Origin: an uncultured Bacteroidales bacterium
Lineage (GTDB): Bacteria > Bacteroidota > Bacteroidia > Bacteroidales > UBA932
Assembly (NCBI GenBank): GCA_944322815.1
Contig: CALUQB010000017.1
Span: forward strand, 1-55,113
Direction of reading: 5' to 3'
DNA: 55,113 nucleotides
The first letter of the stretch is position 1. Each line of letters begins with the position of its first letter. Positions 33,211-41,243 of the stretch are shown here, piece by piece. A program made the translations under genes and the position numbers. The notes below the pieces were generated by a model. That model made no database searches. It saw only the letters and a program-made list of their open reading frames with translations, and was not told the origin of the DNA.

Positions 33211-35808
33211 ATGAAATCTATCTGCAAATCGCTTTTTATCATGACGGCTGCCGTCTTTTCTGCAGCGGTATTGCCGCTCGGTGCGACTGAATGCCAGGTG
33301 ACAGCCGTGGCTTCGTTGCCATCCGGTATCCATGACATGCACGCCGGGGTTTCCGGTGCTTTCATCGGCATGTCAGGAAATACGCTGATCGTGGCAGGAG
33401 GCTCTGATTTTCCCGGTCTCAAGCCATGGGAGGGAGGCCTGAAGAAATATTACGATACGATATATATGCTGACGGCCCGTGACGGAAAGTATGAATGCAG
33501 TATCTCCGATGTGACGTTCCCTGTGCCGGCAGGAGGAGGATGTGCAGCATCCGACGGGAAAACCCTCTACTGTTTCGGAGGCAGAAATGAAGCCGGACCT
33601 GTCAATGCCGTCCATGCGGTAGGCGTTACCGGAGGGAAAGTCCATGTATCTCAGGTTTCAGTTCTTCCGGAAGGTTTTGTCCCTGTATCAGCAGTGTTTT
33701 ACAAGGGTGATGGCTGCATATTTGTCCACGGTACCTTCGGAGGGGAGAATGCTCTTTACAGATATGCTCTTTCAACCGGAAAGTGGCAGCAGATGAATGC
33801 CTGTCCTGACCGGACCATATCAGAAGGAAGCTCTTTCGTTTACCAGCATAACGGCAGGGAAGACGCCCTGTATCTTATCGGAGGAAGGGGGTACGACAGT
33901 GAGGGCCTTTACCTTTCCGATGCGGTATGGGAGTATCTGCCAGTACACGGGGTGTGGAACCGTAAGACCGACATAGTCATTGACGGGAACCCGTCACCTC
34001 TCATGTATTCGGCTGCCGTGCCGTACGGGTCTGCGCATATCATAGTAGCCGGCGGTGACGACGGAGCGGAATTTCTGGAAAGGCAGGCGATAGAGGACGA
34101 ACTCGGAAAGGATATTCCGGCCGTGAAAAGGGACAGCCTGATGACAGCGCTTGCCGAAGCCAATATCGGACACGGCGGTTTCTGCAATAGGATTTTCGCA
34201 TACCATACGGTGACAGATACCTGGACTCAGATAGGGGAGACGGATCTGGCCCTGCCGGTAGTGACTGCAGCCGTGCTGATGGACGGAAAGGTGGTGATAC
34301 CTTCCGGTGAAATCCATCCGGGGGTACGTACCGGGGACATACTGGAACTGGTTATATCGGATGAAGTCAGCTTCGGATGGATAAACTATGCGGTCATAGT
34401 CATCTACCTTCTCGGAATGATGGGCGTGGGCTTCTACTTTTCACGCAAGGCCAGGACTACGGAGCATTTCTTCAAGGGAGGAAGCAAGATTCCGTGGTGG
34501 GCCGCAGGTATAAGCATCTTCGCTACTGCATTGAGCGCCATCACATTCCTTTCCATTCCGGCAAAAGCCTATATGGCCGACTGGGGGATGTTCATTTTCA
34601 ATATGGGAATCCTTATCATCGTTCCGGTGGTCATCCATTTTTATCTTCCGTTCTTCAGGAAACTGAATGTGGCTTCGGCATATGAATACCTCGAACAGAG
34701 GTTCAGCGCACCGGTGAGGTATCTGGCATCCCTGTTCTTCTGTCTGTTCATGTTCGCCAGAGTGGCCATAGTCCTCTTCCTGCCTTCTCTGGCGTTGAAT
34801 GCGGTGACAGGTCTGGATGTCTATGTCTGCATTCTGCTGATGGGTCTGGTGACCTTGGCCTACTGTACCATGGGCGGTATAGAGGCAGTCATCTGGGGCG
34901 ATGTCATCCAGGGTGTCATACTCGTGGGCGGTGCTGTGATTTCTCTCGTGTATCTGATATGCGGAGTGGACGGTGGTCTGGGGACAGCCATGCAGATAGC
35001 TGTCGACGAGCAGAAGTTCAATATTCTGGATTTCTCGTTCGACTGGACGAAGCCCGTGTTCTGGGTGACGCTGCTGGGAGGTATTGCAAACCAGCTGCTT
35101 ACCTATACCAGCGACCAGTCCGTAGTGCAGCGGTACATAACGGTGAAAGATACTGCGGGAACCAGGAAGGGACTCTGGCTGAACGGGATATTGAGCGTGC
35201 CTATAGCCCTGATATTCTTCTCCATAGGTACCGGACTCTATGTTTTCTTCAAGCAGAATCCTGACATGTTGAATGTGGGCATGTCGAACACGGATTCGAT
35301 TTTCCCTCACTATATCATGTGCGGACTTCCAGTAGGAGTGGCGGGCCTTCTGATCGCGGCGATTTTCGCAGCTGCCATGTCCACGCTTTCCGCGAATATC
35401 AATTCCACTTCCACGGTGATGACCGAGGATTTTTATGCCAAGCTGAAAAAGGGAGTGACGGACAGGGACAAAATGAAATTCGCCAGGTGGACAGGAATAG
35501 CGATAGGCACTTTCGGCATCGTCATGGCAGTCCTTCTCGCAACGTTCGACATAGCTTCCCTCTGGGATCAGTTCAATTTCTTCCTCGGCTTGCTTACGAG
35601 CGGTCTGGGCGGACTGTTCATGATGGGTATTTTCACGAAACGCATAGGTACACGCAGTGCGCTGACCGGTTTTGCCGGCAGTATCATAGTCCTGCTGTTG
35701 TGCAACAGCTTCTCCCATGTGTCAGTGATACTTTACGGTTTCATCGGCCTGGTATCCTGCTTTGTGATCGGCTGGCTGTCCAGCTTCCTGTACGGATACA
35801 ATAAATAA
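33211..35808 (+). CDS. Sialic acid mutarotase (permuted Kelch) fused to Na+/solute symporter
   Basis: Protein of 865 residues. A signal peptide (about 6-26) is followed by a Kelch-type propeller (about 30-385) with repeats such as Y-C-F-G-G-R-N-E-A-G-P, L-Y-L-I-G-G-R-G-Y and I-V-A-G-G-D-D-G-A. These match the circularly permuted relatives of NanM, which speeds alpha/beta conversion of sialic acid. From about residue 392 to the end lies a full sodium:solute symporter (SSS) with about 13 membrane segments (W-I-N-Y-A-V-I-V-I-Y-L-L-G-M-M, then K-G-G-S-K-I-P-W-W-A-A-G). The signal puts the propeller in the periplasm, next to the mouth of the transporter. One polypeptide would thus convert and import sialic acid. 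It is 91 bases after the regulator and runs straight into the sulfatase gene. Confidence 0.9.
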   Translation: MKSICKSLFIMTAAVFSAAVLPLGATECQVTAVASLPSGIHDMHAGVSGAFIGMSGNTLIVAGGSDFPGLKPWEGGLKKYYDTIYMLTARDGKYECSISDVTFPVPAGGGCAASDGKTLYCFGGRNEAGPVNAVHAVGVTGGKVHVSQVSVLPEGFVPVSAVFYKGDGCIFVHGTFGGENALYRYALSTGKWQQMNACPDRTISEGSSFVYQHNGREDALYLIGGRGYDSEGLYLSDAVWEYLPVHGVWNRKTDIVIDGNPSPLMYSAAVPYGSAHIIVAGGDDGAEFLERQAIEDELGKDIPAVKRDSLMTALAEANIGHGGFCNRIFAYHTVTDTWTQIGETDLALPVVTAAVLMDGKVVIPSGEIHPGVRTGDILELVISDEVSFGWINYAVIVIYLLGMMGVGFYFSRKARTTEHFFKGGSKIPWWAAGISIFATALSAITFLSIPAKAYMADWGMFIFNMGILIIVPVVIHFYLPFFRKLNVASAYEYLEQRFSAPVRYLASLFFCLFMFARVAIVLFLPSLALNAVTGLDVYVCILLMGLVTLAYCTMGGIEAVIWGDVIQGVILVGGAVISLVYLICGVDGGLGTAMQIAVDEQKFNILDFSFDWTKPVFWVTLLGGIANQLLTYTSDQSVVQRYITVKDTAGTRKGLWLNGILSVPIALIFFSIGTGLYVFFKQNPDMLNVGMSNTDSIFPHYIMCGLPVGVAGLLIAAIFAAAMSTLSANINSTSTVMTEDFYAKLKKGVTDRDKMKFARWTGIAIGTFGIVMAVLLATFDIASLWDQFNFFLGLLTSGLGGLFMMGIFTKRIGTRSALTGFAGSIIVLLLCNSFSHVSVILYGFIGLVSCFVIGWLSSFLYGYNK

Positions 35809-35818
35809 TGTGAGTCCG

Positions 35819-37234
35819 ATGAACGGAAAACTTGTCATGTGTGCCGCTCTCGCAGTGACCGCCGGTTGCGGCCGCCAGGAAACACCCGGGAAGAACGTGC
35901 TTTTCATCATGGTCGATGACCTGCGTCCTTCGCTTGGGTGTTATGGTGACAGCATCGCGGTGACGCCGTATACAGACTTGCTTGCGTCCGTATCCACAGT
36001 GTATGGCCGGGCATATTGCCAGCAGGCACTCAGCGGTCCGTCGAGGGCGTCTCTGCTCACGGGTCTGCGTCCTGAAGAAACCGGGGTCACGGAGCTGGGT
36101 ACATGGATACGGGAGAGGAATCCGGACATAGTCACATTGCCGCAGGCATTCAGAGAAGCCGGATATGAAACCGTGAGCATCGGAAAGACTTTTCATGGAG
36201 CGAAAAACACTCTGGACAGTCTTTCATGGACTGCGGCACCTCTGCTGTATCACTATACGAAGACGGATGAATACCGGCTTGCGGAAAACAGGACCGGCAG
36301 GAAAGCAGCGTCTTGTGAATTCACGTCGGAGCCGGAAGAGGGCTATCCGGACGTCAGGATCAGAAACGAGGCCGTTAACCAGCTGCGCAGGCTTTCATCC
36401 GGGAACAAGCCGTTCTTCCTGGCCGTAGGCTTTCTGAAACCGCATCTTCCGTTCTGCGCCCCACGGCGTTTTCTTGAGCTGTACCGGAATACGGATTTCG
36501 GGGATACAGACACGGCCAGGATATCGGGAGCTCCGATGCTGTCCTACCATGACAGTGAGGAACTCCGGGGCTATACCGATGTCCCGCAAACAGGGCCGCT
36601 CACCCCTGATCAGTGTGCCGGACTGAAGAAAGCATACTATTCGTGCGTTTCATATATCGACGAGAATATAGGAATCCTGATCGGCGAACTGAAAAAGACA
36701 GGACTGTACGACGATACAGTAGTGGTCCTGCTGGGCGACCATGGTTATCATACCGGTGAGCAGGGACTCTGGTGCAAGTCCACGAACTATGAAGCGGCGT
36801 GCCGTGCACCCCTGATCATACATGATGCCGGGCAGGAGTACTCCGATATAGTCAGTGCACCTGTAGAATTCGTGGATATTTTCCCGACACTGGCTGGAAT
36901 GTGCGGAATAAATGTCCCTGATGCCCTCCAGGGCAAGGATCTGGCCGACATGGATCCGGATATGAATCATTTTGCTTTCAGCCAGTTTCCGCGTCCGTAC
37001 GGAGCTCTTCACAAGGCATCCAGACGGACTCACATGGGCTATACCGTGCGTGATACAGCGTGGCGCTACATGGAATGGTATGATCTTTCAGGAGAACTGG
37101 CCGCCAGTGAATTGTATTATCTGGGGAAATCAGGGACGGAAACTGAAAACATGGCGGACTGTCCGGAATGCGGAGCTGTCCGGGACCGCCTTTCAGAAAA
37201 GCTCCGCACTGTTTTCAATCTGCAAATAAGGTAA
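35819..37234 (+). CDS. Lipoprotein sulfatase, serine type
   Basis: From the ATG at 35819 the protein has 471 residues; an in-frame GTG at 35810 lies within a repeat half-site. The signal M-N-G-K-L-V-M...V-T-A-G-C is a short lipobox. The alkaline-phosphatase-fold sulfatase domain has L-F-I-M-V-D-D-L-R-P (metal ligands), the activation site S-G-P-S-R with Ser72 as the residue converted to formylglycine, and G-D-H-G-Y-H-T-G-E. The S-x-P-S-R form needs an anaerobic (radical SAM) maturase, which is not in this window. The closest general resemblance is to iduronate-sulfatase-like enzymes. Within a sialic acid locus it probably removes sulfate from mucin-type glycans so that sialidases can act; that is inference. 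It lies about 10 bases after the symporter. Confidence 0.9.
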   Translation: MNGKLVMCAALAVTAGCGRQETPGKNVLFIMVDDLRPSLGCYGDSIAVTPYTDLLASVSTVYGRAYCQQALSGPSRASLLTGLRPEETGVTELGTWIRERNPDIVTLPQAFREAGYETVSIGKTFHGAKNTLDSLSWTAAPLLYHYTKTDEYRLAENRTGRKAASCEFTSEPEEGYPDVRIRNEAVNQLRRLSSGNKPFFLAVGFLKPHLPFCAPRRFLELYRNTDFGDTDTARISGAPMLSYHDSEELRGYTDVPQTGPLTPDQCAGLKKAYYSCVSYIDENIGILIGELKKTGLYDDTVVVLLGDHGYHTGEQGLWCKSTNYEAACRAPLIIHDAGQEYSDIVSAPVEFVDIFPTLAGMCGINVPDALQGKDLADMDPDMNHFAFSQFPRPYGALHKASRRTHMGYTVRDTAWRYMEWYDLSGELAASELYYLGKSGTETENMADCPECGAVRDRLSEKLRTVFNLQIR

Positions 37235-37277
37235 ATCGGATTTGGCGCGATGTACAGCGAACTGCATTCACTTAAAA

Positions 37278-37488
37278 TAACGTCAGTTCGACGAATTATT
37301 TTACTTAGTACCAGAGACTTCGTCGAACTGACGTTACGATTTCTTCGAAATCTCCTTCCTTTTACGTGTCACCCCTCCTAAATCCTCCCCTTCGTATGGG
37401 AGGACTTGCCTACGGATTCGTTCCACGAATCCTCTAAAAGAGGTAGTTCTCTGAAATTCACTCCGTTCTTTTCATCGAACTCACGTTA
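37278..37488. repeat. Multi-hairpin dispersed repeat, copy B (211 bases)
   Basis: Same orientation as copy A. The first roughly 105 bases are identical to it, including the 18-base-pair hairpin (37278-37336) and GATTTC-TTC-GAAATC (37338-37352). The central hairpins of copy A are replaced by CCTCCC...GGGAGG (37384-37403). GGATTCGT-TCC-ACGAATCC (37414-37432), CCTCT-AAA-AGAGG (37431-37443) and the end TTCATCGAACTCACGTTA (37471-37488) are kept. The last small hairpin differs from copy A only in its loop. It follows the sulfatase stop by 43 bases and is non-coding. Confidence 0.9.
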
Positions 37489-37551
37489 AAATAGGAGTGG
37501 ACAGGGAGTCCTCCCTCTCGGCCATGGAGTCTCCGTTCAGGTACAGGGTAG

Positions 37552-37779
37552 CTGCAGCCCCAGTTTGCGGCAGTACTTGAAGACGCCGATGTGGATGCCA
37601 TTATTTTCGACTGCTTTTCCAACCCGAATGCGGCCAGAATAGAAGCGGTCACTCTTACGGGCAATGACAGGGAGACGTCAGTTGACGGTGTCCATCCTTC
37701 GGATATGGGATATACGCGATGGGCGCGGACGATCGAAAAGCCTCTGCTCAGGATACTGAAGAAATACGGTATCAGGTAA
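37552..37779 (+). pseudogene. C-terminal remnant of an SGNH/GDSL hydrolase
   Basis: The open stretch encodes about 75 residues and ends T-S-V-D-G-V-H-P-S-D-M-G-Y, the block that carries the catalytic Asp and His of SGNH hydrolases, followed by a terminal helix. An in-frame TAG at 37549-37551 closes it on the left, and none of the earlier blocks (Ser nucleophile, Gly, Asn) is present. It begins about 60 bases after repeat copy B. SGNH enzymes in sialic acid loci often remove O-acetyl groups from sialic acid, so an esterase gene may once have stood here. That function is inference; the truncation is seen directly. Confidence 0.72.
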
Positions 37780-37802
37780 GATAACGATATCTCCTTCTGC
37801 GG

Positions 37803-38609
37803 TTACCAGCTTCCGCTGGCGCCTCCTCCTCCGAAAGAGCCACCGCCGAATCCGCCGAATCCTCCTCCGATGGAACCGCCACCACCGAAACCTCCGGAGT
37901 AGCCTCTGCTGCTCCCGCTGCCAAGTATGTTTCCGATGATGAGTCCTTTCATGAAATCTCCGTCAGTGTTTTCGAACCTGCCGCCACCGTGATTCCCTCC
38001 GTTCCTACCGCCTCTTCCTGAGAAAGCGGTGATGATGAGTATGAACAGGACAAGTCCTATAATGAATGCTGCAGCAGGCAGGCCTTCTTCTTCCACCGGC
38101 TCGGAAATCTCGCCTGAGGCCAGTTTCATCAGGACGATGCATGCCCTTTCTATCCCGGCGTAGTAGTCTCCGGACTGGAAAGCTGGAATCATGTATGCCG
38201 ATATTATCCTGCTGGCATAGCTGTCAGGTATGGCGCCTTCCAGCCCGTACCCGATACTTATGTTCACCTGTCCCCGGGAATCGGAAGTCTTCGGCTTGAC
38301 CAGAATGACGATGCCGTTATCGAATTTTTCGGATCCCACTCCCCATGAGTGCCCGAGTTCCGTCGCGTATTCGGAAGGAGACATGCCTTCCAGATCATTG
38401 ACAGTGACCACTGCGATCTGGTTTGAAGTGCTGTCGTTGAAATCCGATAGCATTTTTTCCAGTGCGAGTGTCTGATAATGGTTTGGCAGCACCCCTGCGA
38501 AATCATTCACAAGACGGGGCGGATATGGTCTGGACGGTATGCCTGCAGCGGTCAGGGCGGTAAATGCAAGTATGGCGAGTACTGCAGTTATTTTATATAT
38601 TCTCTGCAT
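37803..38609 (-). CDS. TPM-domain membrane protein with Gly-rich tail
   Basis: Protein of 268 residues. A signal peptide (about 8-23) is followed by a TPM domain (about 33-160): V-N-D-F-A-G-V-L, I-A-V-V-T-V-N-D-L-E-G, G-I-V-I-L-V-K-P and I-S-I-G-Y-G-L-E-G. One membrane segment (about 180-197, A-A-F-I-I-G-L-V-L-F-I-L-I-I) precedes a tail made almost only of Gly, Ser and Phe. This matches the YgcG family; TPM domains are linked to phosphatase-like activity and photosystem repair in plants, but the bacterial role is unsettled. It is the third gene of a leftward set LemA, TPM, TPM, a common arrangement. Confidence 0.9.
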   Translation of the reverse strand: MQRIYKITAVLAILAFTALTAAGIPSRPYPPRLVNDFAGVLPNHYQTLALEKMLSDFNDSTSNQIAVVTVNDLEGMSPSEYATELGHSWGVGSEKFDNGIVILVKPKTSDSRGQVNISIGYGLEGAIPDSYASRIISAYMIPAFQSGDYYAGIERACIVLMKLASGEISEPVEEEGLPAAAFIIGLVLFILIITAFSGRGGRNGGNHGGGRFENTDGDFMKGLIIGNILGSGSSRGYSGGFGGGGSIGGGFGGFGGGSFGGGGASGSW

Positions 38610-38636
38610 AGGATGATGGATTCTGTGAGTGGCAGG

Positions 38637-39074
38637 CTACTGTTCCTTGAAAGAAATTTCATCCGGCTGTTCGTTGATGTCATCGCTGCGGTATGGAAAA
38701 TAGTCACGGAGTTTCTCTCCGGCCATCCTGACGGCATCAGCCAGACCTTCGGCGAATTTCCCTTTAGCGAAACAGTCATGGATATGGGCTGAAACATCAT
38801 TCCAGAAATTGCCTGGTACCGCGTCATTGATTCCCTTGTCTCCGACGATGGCGAAAACCTTTGATGTGCATGCCACGTATATCAGGACTCCGTTTTTGGC
38901 TGCAGTCCTGTCCATTCCGAGCGCATGGAAGACTTCCACGGCCTTTCCATAGGCATCTTCACATACGTCATCTATGTGTACGCGGATTTCTCCGGAAGTA
39001 TTGGTCTCGGCCTCCTTGATGGCCGAGACTATCATTTCCTGCCCTTTCTGATCCAGAAAGTCTTTAGGGTTCAT
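38637..39074 (-). CDS. Short TPM-domain protein
   Basis: Protein of 145 residues without a signal peptide. It is a TPM domain on its own: N-T-S-G-E-I-R-V-H-I, V-F-H-A-L-G-M-D-R-T-A-A-K-N-G-V-L-I-Y-V-A, F-A-I-V-G-D-K-G-I-N and L-A-D-A-V-R-M-A-G-E-K-L. The R-T-A-x-x-N-G-V-L-I-Y signature is typical. It lies 21 bases after lemA and 27 bases before the longer TPM gene, so the three are one operon. The lack of a signal suggests that it stays on the cytoplasmic side, while its partner is exported. Function unknown. Confidence 0.88.
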   Translation of the reverse strand: MNPKDFLDQKGQEMIVSAIKEAETNTSGEIRVHIDDVCEDAYGKAVEVFHALGMDRTAAKNGVLIYVACTSKVFAIVGDKGINDAVPGNFWNDVSAHIHDCFAKGKFAEGLADAVRMAGEKLRDYFPYRSDDINEQPDEISFKEQ

Positions 39075-39095
39075 GCCTCCAAGCGTTTATGAAGG

Positions 39096-39677
39096 TCAGA
39101 ACTCCACCTTCGGAGCTTCGGAAGCATTGGCGTCAGCTTCGAAATAGCCTTTCTGTCCGAATCCGAATACAGATGCTATGATGTTCCGCGGGAAGCGGCG
39201 TACCATGGTGTTGTACGCCTTGGCCACATCATTGTACCTGCGTCTTTCAGTGGCTATGCGGTTTTCAGTGCCGGCAAGTTCCGCCTGGAGTTCCGAAAAA
39301 TTCTGGTTTGCCTTCAGGTCCGGATAATTCTCGGAAATGGCGATGAGTCTGCTGAGGGCGGCGCCTATTTCTCCCTGAGCTTCCTGGAAGGCCGCTATGT
39401 TTTCCTCGGTCAGTTGGTCAGGGTCCACCGTTATCTGTGTGGCCTTGGATCTGGCCGCCACTACGCTTTCCAGCGTTTCCTGCTCGTGTGCTGCGTATCC
39501 TTTTACTGTAGCCACGAGATTAGGAATGAGGTCAAGCCTCCTCTGATATACGTTTTCCACCTGTGACCAGGCTGATTTTACGTTTTCTTCATGGGATACC
39601 AGGCCGTTGTAGCCTGAAACTGCCCAGATGGCTATCGCAGCTATGACTACGAGAGCGATGACAAGTCCTTTTTTCAT
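39096..39677 (-). CDS. lemA: LemA family protein
   Basis: Protein of 193 residues. One N-terminal membrane segment (about 4-19, G-L-V-I-A-L-V-V-I-A-A-I-A-I-W) is followed by a long helical bundle: Y-N-G-L-V, E-N-V-K-S-A-W-S-Q-V-E-N-V-Y-Q-R-R-L-D-L-I and P-N-L-V-A-T-V-K-G-Y, all LemA hallmarks. The R-R-Y-N-D-V-A-K-A-Y-N segment and the F-P-x-N-I-I-A motif near the end are also present. LemA proteins sit in the membrane with the bundle outside and are found beside TPM proteins; their role is not settled. First gene of the three-gene set. Confidence 0.94.
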   Translation of the reverse strand: MKKGLVIALVVIAAIAIWAVSGYNGLVSHEENVKSAWSQVENVYQRRLDLIPNLVATVKGYAAHEQETLESVVAARSKATQITVDPDQLTEENIAAFQEAQGEIGAALSRLIAISENYPDLKANQNFSELQAELAGTENRIATERRRYNDVAKAYNTMVRRFPRNIIASVFGFGQKGYFEADANASEAPKVEF

Positions 39678-39729
39678 GATCGGTTGTGTCTGTACGACGC
39701 TTTTATTTGATGATTTTGTTTGAATGTCT

Positions 39730-40836
39730 TCAGATATCCCTCACGCATCTCACAGTAGCTGCGAAGTCGGTGCTGGATGCCGTGCCAAGCTGCAGGACCG
39801 GAGTGTCCCAGTAGATATAGCGGAAATAGGCCCTGTCGGAGTCTTCTTCCGATTCAGCAGACCAGAATGCCGCATATAGATAGACGGTATCGAATGTTCC
39901 GACTGTCCCTGAAGCCGTTTCGGAAAGATTTGCGAAACCGCACGGTATGATGGAAAGTCCCGACAGGTTCGTGATTTTCACGTCAGGCCAGTATTCCCAC
40001 ATCACGTTATCCTCGGAGTTGAATTTGGCATCCACCATCATGGCCCCTGTGATACCGTCATAGTCTGCATCGGTCTCGGTGAATCTGACATCCGTTGAAG
40101 TCTCTCCCTGGCTTTCCTTTATCATTCCGTCCACGGCGTTGGCCAGATCCAGCCAGTCTTCGGAAGTCGGGATTCTCCAGCCTTCGGGACACACCGGATT
40201 CCCGCTGTCCGTGGCTTCCTCCCATGAATAGTATCTTCCGAAAAGATCGGACATGGCTTCTGCATTTTCGTAGGCGATTCCCGTTTCCCCGTTTCCTGAA
40301 TATCTCAGGTTCTCGGCGAACCATTCCAGAGAGCCTGCCTTCACTGTCCTGTAACTGATTCCGTCTCGCCCGTCCCTGCAGGTGCCGTATTCTCCGTCAT
40401 AGCCGAGTTTCATGTCTATCAGAGACTCTTCCCTGTCTACCACTGTCACGTATCTGGTGGAAGTGGTGCTGTAGTAGCCGGAGGCGAAAGCCGTGCATGA
40501 AACCGTGTATGTCCCGATTTCGTCAGGGAATTTGATTACGGCAGTGCCGTCTTTTTCTTTCGGGTCATCGGTTTCCAGTTTCGTGGTATCGTTGTTTTCC
40601 GTTACGTTCGGAACTGCCCAATAATAACCTATGCCCTTGCCTTCCGGGTGTACGGGACCCGATGGCTTCAAAGTCAGCGTCACACCTTTCTTTATATATG
40701 GCTCGGCCTCGAAACTGAGCTGTCCGCTGAATGAGGGCAGTGTTTCGGTTTCGTCTTCTTCCTTCTTGCACGCCGCCACTGCCAGTACTGCCAGTGCCGC
40801 CGCAATGACGGTATTTATGCTTTTCCTGATATCCAT
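39730..40836 (-). CDS. FISUMP-domain surface lipoprotein
   Basis: Protein of 368 residues. The lipobox L-A-V-A-A-C places the lipid cysteine at about residue 23. An Ig-like region (about 35-130) precedes a FISUMP domain (about 145-368) with Y-R-T-V-K-A-G-S-L-E-W-F-A-E-N-L-R-Y, G-R-Y-Y-S-W-E-E-A, C-P-E-G-W-R-I-P-T and V-R-C-V-R-D near the end. The domain is named after Fibrobacter succinogenes paralogs and occurs on many Bacteroidetes surface proteins; its ligand is unknown. The gene stands alone. A -7-like TATATTTG lies at 40887-40894 on its strand. Confidence 0.85.
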   Translation of the reverse strand: MDIRKSINTVIAAALAVLAVAACKKEEDETETLPSFSGQLSFEAEPYIKKGVTLTLKPSGPVHPEGKGIGYYWAVPNVTENNDTTKLETDDPKEKDGTAVIKFPDEIGTYTVSCTAFASGYYSTTSTRYVTVVDREESLIDMKLGYDGEYGTCRDGRDGISYRTVKAGSLEWFAENLRYSGNGETGIAYENAEAMSDLFGRYYSWEEATDSGNPVCPEGWRIPTSEDWLDLANAVDGMIKESQGETSTDVRFTETDADYDGITGAMMVDAKFNSEDNVMWEYWPDVKITNLSGLSIIPCGFANLSETASGTVGTFDTVYLYAAFWSAESEEDSDRAYFRYIYWDTPVLQLGTASSTDFAATVRCVRDI

Positions 40837-41026
40837 TTGTCAAGTTTTTAAAACCGGTTTGAAAACCGGAAATCTTTCCAAGATTACAAATATAGTGAAA
40901 ATTTTATAAAAATCCAGTTTTACATGTCACCCGCTATCCTGATTCGCTAAAAAATGCAGATAACCTGTACAACGAATGAGAAAAATTCCTAAATTTGAAG
41001 TCAGAGAAATTCAGAGATTCCTGGAT

Positions 41027-41101
41027 ATGACATTCAACGGCAGTATTATTATCAGTCTATTGGTGGTGGTCATCGTGGTCATCTCCATTATCGTGCCGTA
41101 A
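41027..41101 (+). CDS. ilv leader peptide (attenuation)
   Basis: A 24-codon frame with 7 Ile, 6 Val and 2 Leu codons, most in one run (codons 7-23), ending in TAA at 41099-41101. The run of exactly the amino acids made by the downstream operon, followed 33 bases later by a terminator and then by ilvD, is the classic layout of transcription attenuation. TAAATTTG at 40990-40997 could be the -7 box, which favours this ATG. An in-frame ATG at 40976 would give 41 codons. Ribosome stalling at these codons when branched-chain amino acids are scarce would let RNA polymerase pass the terminator. An alternative is a tiny membrane protein, since the peptide is hydrophobic. Confidence 0.75.
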   Translation: MTFNGSIIISLLVVVIVVISIIVP

Positions 41102-41133
41102 TATCCCGGGAATCCAACAGGTATATATTGATG

Positions 41134-41173
41134 CGCTTGCCTGCGGCCGGATTCCGCTGGCAAGCGTTTTTTT
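41134..41173 (+). terminator. Attenuator terminator before ilvD
   Basis: CGCTTGCC (41134-41141) pairs perfectly with GGCAAGCG (41159-41166). An inner stem GCGG/CCGC (41143-41146 with 41154-41157) extends the hairpin past a T-T mismatch. Seven T residues follow directly (41167-41173). It lies between the leader peptide and ilvD with no other gene to end. Confidence 0.85.
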
Positions 41174-41187
41174 ATGTGTAATAAATA

Positions 41188-41239
41188 TGAATCCGGTGAA
41201 ATCTCCGGTATCGGGTGAAGATTCATCGGACCGACGTTA
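41188..41239. repeat. Short element of the dispersed repeat family before ilvD
   Basis: Left arm TCCGGTGAA (41192-41200) pairs with TTCATCGGA (41222-41230), nine pairs including one G-U. The right end continues ATTCATCGGACCGACGTTA (41221-41239), close to the ends of copies A and B. The inner GAAATCTCCGGTAT is identical to the element before the GntR gene. It occupies the space between attenuator and ilvD start. Confidence 0.7.
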
Positions 41240-41243
41240 CGGT

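Noticed and set aside
23989-37488. Composite transposon
   Set aside because: The flanking copies encode no transposase and no target-site duplication is evident. Only the bracketing by direct repeats is reported.
41187-41243. 19-codon N-terminal extension of ilvD
   Set aside because: These codons read through the small repeat element and the family starts near the ATG at 41244.
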